From Phycisphaerales bacterium (lineage in GTDB: Bacteria; Planctomycetota; Phycisphaerae; Phycisphaerales; SM1A02): a stretch of 62,650 bases of DNA. Below, in pieces: positions 18,275 through 25,419 of the stretch. Location: assembly GCA_009691785.1 (NCBI GenBank), contig SIAM01000007.1, positions 1 through 62,650 of the forward strand. Direction: 5' to 3'. Position numbers and translations under genes: made by a program. Below the pieces are notes generated by a model. It had not been told where the DNA came from. It searched no databases and saw only the letters and a program-made list of their open reading frames with translations. Within the stretch, counting starts at the first letter, position 1. Every line of letters begins with the position of its first letter.

Positions 18275-19462
18275 TTATTTATTATTTCGCATCTCGGCAA
18301 GTTGTTGCTTATATTGCTTCTTCAAGCGATCGAAAGCTTGCTTCACAATTGGGGCTTTCACTTTCGCTTTTTGAAAGCTGGCGAATAGGTCCTCATATTG
18401 CTGGGCATCTTCAGGAATGAGTATCCCACCACCTTCGTACCCCATGGCGACAGGCTCACATTTTTCCCAGATACGCAACATTTCGTCGAGCAACTTCATA
18501 CGAACAGCAATTTGCGCTGCAGGACCTTGGCCCGAACCTTTAATGTCCCATTCATTTGAAATTCGCTCCCGCGCCTTGACTGAATCTTTAATTATTTTTT
18601 CCCACGCTTCAGCAACTTTCTTGCCTTGCGGGTTGACCACGTATGAATTTGGTTTCAACTGCATGATCTTGAAGAGTTCTTCTTCCGTGTCCGCGGTGCC
18701 TTGGGAGAAACCACAATCAAGCGCCACATCTTCCGTGAAAGTGAGATTGTCCTTGTCATCACTGAGCATGTGCTCCCCAGTGTCGTTTTCAAAAAATGTC
18801 ACCTTGCCACTTTTTGCGTCCTTGGTGTAACTCACAACAAGCGGTGAATACACCATGCAACGACCCACTTGCGCATTGCGTCCTGCACCCTCTGATACTT
18901 CGGCGACGCGAGCGATCCAGGCCTCGAGCACCTTGCCCTCGACACTCTTGACGCCTTCATACATGGTGATTGAACCCAAGGTTCCGGTCTTTAAGAAATA
19001 AATTTCGCGGCAATGCATCGCGGTGAATGCGGCTCCGGAAATGGCCACCTCAATCCAAGCCACCACTCGGTGCTTGTCGCGCATGCGTGTTAAAGAATCC
19101 GCAATGTCATCGCCTTCGGTCACCAAGCCGCCACCCGAGTTGATTCGGATCACAATGATTTGGCCAGGCCCAAATTTGTCGGCCTCCTTTTCAATTTTTT
19201 CCATTTCTTGATGGCGCAAACCCACTCCCACCATTCCGCCAAGCGGAAGAATGAATACTTGGCGGCGAGTATCTTTTTCGACCACGCCAAGTTTTGTGGC
19301 GTCAGACTTGGCAGCGCTTGAACTTGCGTCCGCTGGTTTGGCAACAGGTATTGCGGGCGCTTTTGTGGGGTCCGCGCTAGGTGGACTGGGCGGTTTCGTT
19401 TGAGCGACAGCGATACTAGATACAACGGCGAGGGCGAATAGTGTTGTTGAAATATATTTCAT
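18275..19462 (-). CDS. Secreted/periplasmic ClpP-SppA-fold (NfeD-like) serine protease-like protein
   Basis: 395 residues. A signal peptide (MKYISTTLFALAVVSSIAVA) and a Pro/Ala/Ser-rich linker lead to a crotonase-type fold: IIVIRINSGGGLVTEGDDIA resembles the SPGG oxyanion segment, and VAISGAAFTAMHCREIYFLK followed by TGTLGSITMYEG resembles the SppA/NfeD stretch that carries the nucleophilic serine. Such proteases cut membrane-associated peptides. The C-terminal 150 residues are helical and unassigned. AGGA lies nine bases before the ATG at 19462, which also gives a proper signal peptide, so it is preferred to the longer frame. A paralogue lies directly upstream. Confidence 0.65.
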   Translation of the reverse strand: MKYISTTLFALAVVSSIAVAQTKPPSPPSADPTKAPAIPVAKPADASSSAAKSDATKLGVVEKDTRRQVFILPLGGMVGVGLRHQEMEKIEKEADKFGPGQIIVIRINSGGGLVTEGDDIADSLTRMRDKHRVVAWIEVAISGAAFTAMHCREIYFLKTGTLGSITMYEGVKSVEGKVLEAWIARVAEVSEGAGRNAQVGRCMVYSPLVVSYTKDAKSGKVTFFENDTGEHMLSDDKDNLTFTEDVALDCGFSQGTADTEEELFKIMQLKPNSYVVNPQGKKVAEAWEKIIKDSVKARERISNEWDIKGSGQGPAAQIAVRMKLLDEMLRIWEKCEPVAMGYEGGGILIPEDAQQYEDLFASFQKAKVKAPIVKQAFDRLKKQYKQQLAEMRNNK

Positions 19463-19493
19463 AAAAACATTCCTACATGAAAAGAAGACTGCA

Positions 19494-20594
19494 TTAACGA
19501 CCCCCACCTGATGGGGCCTTGCCCTCTTTTAATTGCAAAAGCAATGTGTCTAAATCAGCGAGACTAGGCCGGCCTTCCATGTTGAAGCGATACTCCACCG
19601 CGGGAAATTTTTTCATTGCAGAACGAATTTGTTCAAGCGTTTGCTTTGCTGCGCTTCTCTTCTTTGGATCTTTCGCATAATTTTCAAATTCTGTAAAATT
19701 CTCGATGGATTTTGTGTACGCCTTGCGCCAATCCGTGATGTAATCGCCGACAATTTTCACGCCATCCTGGTTTCCCTTACCAAGTGAATCATCCCATTCG
19801 CGATAGCCCAACAAGAACATCAGGTCCTCAACACTATCGGCGATGCCGTCGCAAAGCCCCAAGTCTTCCGCGGTTTTCGCGTCGAAGTTCGCGACAAAAA
19901 TTTCACTCCCATCGACCAAGAATGTTCCATTGGTGTCATCGCGCCAAATCAGATTGCGACCATCCCAAGAAACACTAAGTGTTTTTTCAGGTCGCATCAT
20001 GGCTAGCCCGAGTTCGGGCGGATAGCCGCCACGGCGCAAGAAACCATTGGCGTAACCGGTCACAGCGGCGAGAAATTTGCGCACCACTTCGGGATCCGAA
20101 TGCTTCGCACGTTCCATCACGCGCGACATGCCCCACAAACGCGCGTTGCTTGTCATATACAGATCTGGCCACGCCATCGCGATCACCGTGCTGAATCCAA
20201 CTGAATCCTTCACCCACATCACTTGCGCAATGCCGCCCAAGTCCAACTTCAACAAGTCGACCATTTTTCTGGCGTCTTCAAAATCAATCGCGCCTTTCTC
20301 GTTTCGATCTTCATTTTCTAAATAGGTTTTTCCAGTTTTACCGTCGGTGCTCTCCAGTTGAAAAATAATCAGGTCGGGTTTTTTTGCCTTGACATCCTTC
20401 ACTACTTTTTCAAACGCGCTTAAGCGAATGTCCGTGCCCATTTGCCCATGGCCATCAAGACCAATGGGTATGACATAAATTTTAGGCGCCTTGGATGGAT
20501 CCTTCTGATTCATTTGCAAAGGGGACGGAGCGTCCGCGGCAAATGCGAACAACGCGGCAAGCATCATGGCAAACAATGGGGCGAAGCGTTTCAT
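19494..20594 (-). CDS. Secreted ClpP-SppA-fold paralogue, degenerate catalytic motifs
   Basis: 366 residues with signal peptide (MKRFAPLFAMMLAALFAFAA). The layout parallels the next gene downstream: YVIPIGLDGHGQMGTDIRLS corresponds to the FILPLGGMVGVG segment, and VKDSVGFSTVIAMAWPDLYM corresponds to the serine-bearing VAISGAAFTAMHC stretch. The glycine-rich oxyanion segment is not evident and the ISGAA motif reads DSVGF, so activity is uncertain. The two genes look like an old tandem duplication and are separated by about 30 bases on the same strand. It follows the CCA enzyme gene by 18 bases, so it may be read from the same transcript. Confidence 0.6.
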   Translation of the reverse strand: MKRFAPLFAMMLAALFAFAADAPSPLQMNQKDPSKAPKIYVIPIGLDGHGQMGTDIRLSAFEKVVKDVKAKKPDLIIFQLESTDGKTGKTYLENEDRNEKGAIDFEDARKMVDLLKLDLGGIAQVMWVKDSVGFSTVIAMAWPDLYMTSNARLWGMSRVMERAKHSDPEVVRKFLAAVTGYANGFLRRGGYPPELGLAMMRPEKTLSVSWDGRNLIWRDDTNGTFLVDGSEIFVANFDAKTAEDLGLCDGIADSVEDLMFLLGYREWDDSLGKGNQDGVKIVGDYITDWRKAYTKSIENFTEFENYAKDPKKRSAAKQTLEQIRSAMKKFPAVEYRFNMEGRPSLADLDTLLLQLKEGKAPSGGGR

Positions 20595-20612
20595 GATCCG
20601 TGAGTATACGGA

Positions 20613-21887
20613 TCAACCCTTGGAAAGTTGCTTGGCGAATAACTTGGCGGCGCTTTTGTTTGTGAGCGTTCCTTCTAATTGGGCGTCATAGACCGCGTCC
20701 AATATGCGGCGAAATTCGGGACCGGCGCGCAAACCCATGTCTATTAAATCATCGCCGCAGAGCCAGGGCGCTGGGGAAATGCCTTCTTTTTCAAGGAGTT
20801 GGAAGTCTTTCTGAATGCGCGCCGCGGCGTCTGGGGCGTCGGTGGCAAAGACTTGAAGCGCGTCCGTGAAAGACAAATTGGCGGCGGTTCTTTTTTGAAG
20901 CGCCTTTGAGAATGTGGCCCACTGCGGCAATGTTATTTGCAATTGCAGCGTGCTCATAAGGGCATCGCGCTCCTTGTTTGAAAGCACAAGCGCGCTTGTC
21001 CATTGATTGACGCGCTCTTGCCAGGGCAATGTGGACTGGCGGTCAAGCAACCACGCCGCTAGAACCGTGGCCAACTGTTGCGCCTGAAGTGTTTCCGATT
21101 GTGGCGGCGACGCTGTTGATTGCGCAACGGTTGTCGCAAGTGATCGCACTCGTTGCAGCGAAGTTGGCGGCGAAGTTTCAAGCAGTGTGCTTGGCGCAAG
21201 GCCCAATGACTCGATGAGTTCCAACGCCTTCACACGACTTGGGTGCGCGATCATGCGGCGCAATTCCTGACCCACGCGTTCGCGGCTGACTCCGCGAAGT
21301 TCATGCGCGTGCGCGCGAATGGCGGTTTCCGTTTTGGGCTCAATGGACAAGTCAAAGCGCGCCGCGAAACGCACCGCGCGCAACAGGCGAAGCCGATCCT
21401 CGCTCAGTCGCGCGTCGGGATTGTTGATGGCGCGCAAGATTTTGTTTTGAATGTCGGCGCGGCCATTGACATGATCAATAATGTCGCCGCTAGCGGGATG
21501 CATGAACATTCCATTGATGGTGAAATCGCGGCGATTGGCGTCGGTTTTTTCATCGCCAACTTCAATGTCCTCGGGACGGCGGCCATCCACATAGAGGCCG
21601 TCGGCGCGGAAACTTGCCACTTCAACCACGCGCCCTTTGTGATGCACAAGGATGACGCCAAAACTTTCACCAACGCCGCGCGCCTTGGGAAAGATTGAGC
21701 GAATTTGCTCGGTGGTGGCGCTGGTGGCAATGTCGAAATCGATCGGAGAGAAGTTGAGCAATTCATCACGCACACACCCGCCCGCGAAATACGCGGTGTG
21801 GCCAGCCGCGGAAAATTTGGCGGCTATTTCCGCCGCAGCGTCGCGCGCGCTGATGCTTGGACCACTTGGAAAATTCACTTCAGTCAT
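20613..21887 (-). CDS. cca: CCA tRNA nucleotidyltransferase / poly(A) polymerase family
   Basis: 424 residues. The class II nucleotidyltransferase head has FAGGCVRDELL and the metal-binding DFDIATSAT (D-x-D), then RRDFTINGM and RLSEDRLRLLRAVRFAARF, the neck-helix motifs for nucleotide recognition. The C-terminus is helical. It adds or repairs the 3' CCA of tRNAs, which fits the tRNA-Ser here lacking encoded CCA; A-adding or CC-adding specialisation cannot be excluded. The frame is open to 21992, but the ATG at 21887 overlaps the plsC stop (ATGACTGA) and fits the family N-terminus. Confidence 0.85.
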   Translation of the reverse strand: MTEVNFPSGPSISARDAAAEIAAKFSAAGHTAYFAGGCVRDELLNFSPIDFDIATSATTEQIRSIFPKARGVGESFGVILVHHKGRVVEVASFRADGLYVDGRRPEDIEVGDEKTDANRRDFTINGMFMHPASGDIIDHVNGRADIQNKILRAINNPDARLSEDRLRLLRAVRFAARFDLSIEPKTETAIRAHAHELRGVSRERVGQELRRMIAHPSRVKALELIESLGLAPSTLLETSPPTSLQRVRSLATTVAQSTASPPQSETLQAQQLATVLAAWLLDRQSTLPWQERVNQWTSALVLSNKERDALMSTLQLQITLPQWATFSKALQKRTAANLSFTDALQVFATDAPDAAARIQKDFQLLEKEGISPAPWLCGDDLIDMGLRAGPEFRRILDAVYDAQLEGTLTNKSAAKLFAKQLSKG

Positions 21888-22680
21888 TTGCGTTGGTGGA
21901 GGAAGTGGAATGCGAACTTGGTGGTTGCGAATGCGCCGCGCGCGCGCTGTCGCTTTCTGGCGCGGGCACAAGCAATTGATCGCCTGGTCCAACAGCAGGA
22001 TAGCGTCCTTGCGTGGATCGTCGAATAGATTCGCGGCGGTTCATGCGCAATCGATCCACCGCCAATCGCAAGCGTTCAATGCCGCCGTCGGGATCGTTGA
22101 TCAACACTTCTGGATCGATCGCCTCACCAGCCTCCACTTCAAGGCGCCCACCAAGGCGCGGCAACTTGTGCGAACTAGGCCAAATATCAAATCCGCCCTC
22201 GAGTCCGATTGGAACCACTGGAACTTTGGCGCGGCGAATCAATAGCGCAACGCCGCGTTGAAACGGCGCAATGGCTCCATCGTCGCAGCGGCCGCCTTCG
22301 GGATAAATCAACAAGCAGCGCCCTTGCGCCAGAACTTGCAACGCGGCCTTGATTGCCGCGGAGTCGGATTTTTCTTTCAGTGGAATGGCGTTGAATGAGG
22401 CGATCAGTGAGCCAAACCATTTGTTGTGAAACAGCGTGCTGCGCGCGATGTATGCGGTCTGCCTGTCGTAGGCCACGGTAGCGTGGGGAATTGGATCAAA
22501 GAATGATTGATGATTGCCCACCAGCAACACGCCGCCAGTGCGCGGAATGTTGTGGGCGCCAACGACTTTCATGCGATAGAAAATTCTGGCCAAGACACTG
22601 CAGAACAGCGCAATGAAATCCCACCAAACGGCTTGCAGAACTGTGCGCCCAGGCGCGCGCCGCGCGAAGTCATGGAACAT
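21880..22680 (-). CDS. plsC: 1-acyl-sn-glycerol-3-phosphate acyltransferase (PlsC family)
   Basis: 266 residues. The acyltransferase core has NHQSFFDP (the HX4D motif, histidine as base) and YPEGGRCDDG (motif III, glycerophosphate binding). A hydrophobic segment lies near residues 18-35. It transfers an acyl chain to lysophosphatidic acid at the inner membrane. The C-terminal 50 residues are Ser/Pro/Thr rich and not part of the domain. Its ATG overlaps the cmk stop (TAATG) and its stop overlaps the cca start, so translation is coupled on both sides. The cmk-plsC order is widespread in bacteria. Confidence 0.85.
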   Translation of the reverse strand: MFHDFARRAPGRTVLQAVWWDFIALFCSVLARIFYRMKVVGAHNIPRTGGVLLVGNHQSFFDPIPHATVAYDRQTAYIARSTLFHNKWFGSLIASFNAIPLKEKSDSAAIKAALQVLAQGRCLLIYPEGGRCDDGAIAPFQRGVALLIRRAKVPVVPIGLEGGFDIWPSSHKLPRLGGRLEVEAGEAIDPEVLINDPDGGIERLRLAVDRLRMNRRESIRRSTQGRYPAVGPGDQLLVPAPESDSARAAHSQPPSSHSTSSTNAND

Positions 22681-23405
22681 TAGTGGCGCACCGCCGCGTT
22701 GTTTGCAATAGGCAACCGTTCGCCAAGTCGTTGGCGAGCCAAATGTTCAAGCGTGGCAACAACCGCTTCAAGATCCAGGTGGCTGGTGTCCACGCGATCC
22801 GCGCCTGTTGGAATGCGAAGCGGTCCAACTGCTCGCGTGGAATCCACATGATCGCGATGTTGAATGGCGCGCAGAATGCTGTTCTCATCGGCCACATGAC
22901 CCGCCGCGAGCAACTGCATCACGCGTCGCTGGGCGCGCACTCGGGCGTCGGCCTCTAAATAAATTCGTAGTGGTGCATCTGGAAAAACCACCGAGCCTTG
23001 ATCGCGACCCTCGGTGACAAGGCGCGGATGCGCGCTGGCGATTTCGCGTTGACGGCGCACCATTTCGCGGCGCACATCGGAGCACGCCGATACGGGCGAC
23101 ACGGCCTCGGTGACTTCAGCGGTGCGAATGAATGGAGTCACATCGCGACCGCTGAGCAAAAGTTTGGGCGGACTGGATTTCCAATCGAACACCAATGTGG
23201 TGCTTGCCAACTCGGCGGCTATGGATTCGCCATCGTCAATGGGAATTGAATTCTCAATCGCCAACAACGCCGCCGCGCGGTACATGGCGCCGGTGTCCAG
23301 AAATTCCAAACCAAGCCGCAGCGCCAACATGTGCGCCACGGAACTTTTGCCCGTGCCCGCGGGACCATCAATGGTGATAATGAGCGGTTTTTGCAGGGAA
23401 TTCAT
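22680..23405 (-). CDS. cmk: Cytidylate kinase
   Basis: 241 residues. The P-loop is TIDGPAGTGKSSVAHMLALR, followed by LGLEFLDTGAMYRAAALLAI, both diagnostic of CMP kinase. Later segments DQGSVVFPDAPLRIYLEADA and ARVRAQRR form the lid and nucleotide base region. It phosphorylates CMP and dCMP with ATP. The ATG overlaps the upstream isomerase gene stop (ATGA) and the stop overlaps plsC. Confidence 0.9.
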   Translation of the reverse strand: MNSLQKPLIITIDGPAGTGKSSVAHMLALRLGLEFLDTGAMYRAAALLAIENSIPIDDGESIAAELASTTLVFDWKSSPPKLLLSGRDVTPFIRTAEVTEAVSPVSACSDVRREMVRRQREIASAHPRLVTEGRDQGSVVFPDAPLRIYLEADARVRAQRRVMQLLAAGHVADENSILRAIQHRDHVDSTRAVGPLRIPTGADRVDTSHLDLEAVVATLEHLARQRLGERLPIANNAAVRH

Positions 23406-24202
23406 GCTGGTTCCGCGGCTTCGATGGCCGCAGAAAGCATGTCACGCGCCATGCTGAGCGGCTTGATTGGATCGCCTTTGCCCAAATAATCCAGCGACAG
23501 CGAATTGACATAGCCAACCGCGCGCAGTGTTTCAACACACTCGTCCAAACTCCATTCTGTATGGTCGCCGTCCACCGAAAAACCTTTCACGCTTGCCGTG
23601 ATGGACTGGGAGTACGGCGCAAGTTTTCGCAACTCTTGATTCACGCCGCCATGGGCTGCCGCATGGTGAAACGACGGCATTGTTCCAATGCGGAATCCAC
23701 CAACTTTTTTCACGACATCAACCAAGGCTTTCCCTTCGCTCAACATTCCCGCGCCACTTTGCAACAACAATGCGATTTCAAATTTGTCCATTTCAGCCAG
23801 AGCCATTTTCAGGGTTTTGACCACGGCGTCAACGCGTTCTTGCGTTGTGACTTCGGCCAAGCTTATGGCCACACTGGAGCAACCAATGCGGGTTGCCGCG
23901 GAGGCCAGGCGGCGCAAGCGCTCAACCACGGCGGATTGATTACCCAGACTCCACAAATCCAATTCGGGAGTTTCGATCAACACCAAAAATGGACAGTGCG
24001 CCTTGTCGGAAAGATCGCACAGTCGCTCAAAATCTTTGGGCGTGCGCCCCGCCAACAAATCGGACGGAATATTCAGCCCACGCAAGCCCATTTCTTCATT
24101 GACAAAATTTGGAAGTTCAAAAATATCCAAAGGCTTTTTCGCCCGCTTTATTAAAGGTCGAAGTGCTCCGACCGAAAGCGTTAAAACCATTTGGGATATC
24201 AT
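23402..24202 (-). CDS. Sugar phosphate isomerase/epimerase-like TIM-barrel protein
   Basis: About 266 residues. Alternating short strands and helices fit the xylose-isomerase-like TIM barrel: FELPNFVNEEMGLRGLNIPS, CPFLVLIETPELDLWSLGN, IALLLQSGAGM, VGGFRIGTMPSFHHA and GDHTEWSLDECVETLRAVGY. Members interconvert or epimerise sugars and inositols; the substrate is not inferable. Metal-ligand residues cannot be fixed without alignment. Two ATGs (24202 and 24190) are candidates for the start; the first is preceded by a purine-rich AGAGAG. It is the first gene of the cmk-plsC-cca operon and diverges from gcvH. Confidence 0.65.
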   Translation of the reverse strand: MISQMVLTLSVGALRPLIKRAKKPLDIFELPNFVNEEMGLRGLNIPSDLLAGRTPKDFERLCDLSDKAHCPFLVLIETPELDLWSLGNQSAVVERLRRLASAATRIGCSSVAISLAEVTTQERVDAVVKTLKMALAEMDKFEIALLLQSGAGMLSEGKALVDVVKKVGGFRIGTMPSFHHAAAHGGVNQELRKLAPYSQSITASVKGFSVDGDHTEWSLDECVETLRAVGYVNSLSLDYLGKGDPIKPLSMARDMLSAAIEAAEPA

Positions 24203-24278
24203 CCGGGGGTCTCTCTTTCCAATGGCAGGATAGCAAAGCTTGGGGACACTATGATCCCGCACCCCAATGGAGAACACA

Positions 24279-24662
24279 ATGAAAAGTCCTGAACAATGTC
24301 GCGTGTCTGAAAGTCATGAATGGTTCGTCGCGCAAGCTAGCGAAGTCACGGTCGGTATCACACAATTTGCGGTCAATGAGTTGACCGATGTCACCTATGT
24401 CCAAACCAAAGCGGTTGGAACGGTGATCGCCGTTGGCGATGTGGTTGGCGAAGTCGAGAGCGTGAAGACCACCAGCGAAATTTATTGCTTCGTTGCTGGA
24501 ACAATCAGCGCCGTCAATGACGCCGCGGTGAAGGACCCATCGTTGCTCAACAGCGATCCATACGGCAAGGGCTGGCTGGTGAAATTGAAAGTGAGCGATG
24601 TGTCACCGCTTTCCAAATTGATGGACGCGGCGACATACGACTCCAAGCATGCAGTCCACTGA
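24279..24662 (+). CDS. gcvH: Glycine cleavage system H protein
   Basis: 127 residues, normal size. SESHEWFV opens the lipoyl-carrier fold, and GEVESVKTTSEIY carries the lipoylated lysine (K63). The C-terminal segment NSDPYGKGWLVKLKVSD is typical. It shuttles the aminomethyl group between P, T and L proteins; no gcvP or gcvT is near. The ATG at 24267 is also possible, but 24279 has GGAGA upstream and gives the family N-terminus. A TATGAT hexamer (24250-24255) may be its -10 element, without a good -35. The 3' end overlaps the ABC ATPase start by 14 bases. Confidence 0.9.
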   Translation: MKSPEQCRVSESHEWFVAQASEVTVGITQFAVNELTDVTYVQTKAVGTVIAVGDVVGEVESVKTTSEIYCFVAGTISAVNDAAVKDPSLLNSDPYGKGWLVKLKVSDVSPLSKLMDAATYDSKHAVH

Positions 24663-25419
24663 CATCCATCTTCAAGCGTGCAGAATTCGACTGCGGGGTG
24701 TTCGAAAAAGTTACGCCATGGGTTCGCGGCGCGTTGACGCGTTGCGTGGAATTGATCTTGAGCTTCAAGGTCCGGGCTTTCACGCCATCATGGGTCCGTC
24801 TGGCAGCGGCAAGAGCACGCTGCTGCATTTGCTTGCGGGTCTTGACTGCGCGGATTCCGGCGAACTTGAAGTGGGCGAATCGCGGCTTGATGGACTCTCT
24901 GAAACTGAATTGACATTGCATAGACGACGCAGAAGTGGCGTTGTTTTTCAGGGTTTTAACCTGCTTCCAACATTGACCGCCCTGGAGAATGTCACGCTGC
25001 CAAGCACGCTTGATGGAATGTCGCACGCCAGCGTGGCCGGCCGCGCGCAGGAATTGCTGCGCGAACTTGGTCTAGGCGAGCGCATGGATCATCGACCAGA
25101 TTCGCTTTCTGGTGGCGAGCAACAACGCGTCGCCATTGCGCGCGCGCTGTTGAACGAGCCGCCCGTGTTGTTGGCCGATGAGCCAACTGGAAATTTGGAC
25201 AGCGACACCAGTGATCGCTTGTGGCGATTGTTGGCGGGTCTTGCGGCGCGCCGAAATATGTTGGTGGTGATGGTGACGCACGAACCAGCCGCGGCGGCGC
25301 ATTGTGAAAAAGTTCATGTTCTTCGAGATGGCCTTTTGGCCGGGAGCTTTAATGTTCAAGGGATGGATGCTTCCCAGTTGGCGCTTCGCGCGGCGGACAT
25401 TGTTCGCTCGCCCAGGTAG
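24649..25419 (+). CDS. LolD/MacB-type ABC transporter ATP-binding protein
   Basis: 256 residues. Walker A GPSGSGKST, Q-loop VVFQGFNLLPTLTALENV (NLLPTLT is typical of LolD/MacB ATPases), signature SGGEQQRVAIARAL, Walker B LLADEPTGNLDS and H-loop VTHE. It drives a mechanotransmission-type FtsX-fold permease, encoded by the next gene. Likely tasks are lipoprotein release or export of a small molecule. The start lies inside gcvH and the end overlaps the permease gene by about 50 bases, so the three genes are tightly coupled. Confidence 0.85.
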   Translation: MQSTDIHLQACRIRLRGVRKSYAMGSRRVDALRGIDLELQGPGFHAIMGPSGSGKSTLLHLLAGLDCADSGELEVGESRLDGLSETELTLHRRRRSGVVFQGFNLLPTLTALENVTLPSTLDGMSHASVAGRAQELLRELGLGERMDHRPDSLSGGEQQRVAIARALLNEPPVLLADEPTGNLDSDTSDRLWRLLAGLAARRNMLVVMVTHEPAAAAHCEKVHVLRDGLLAGSFNVQGMDASQLALRAADIVRSPR

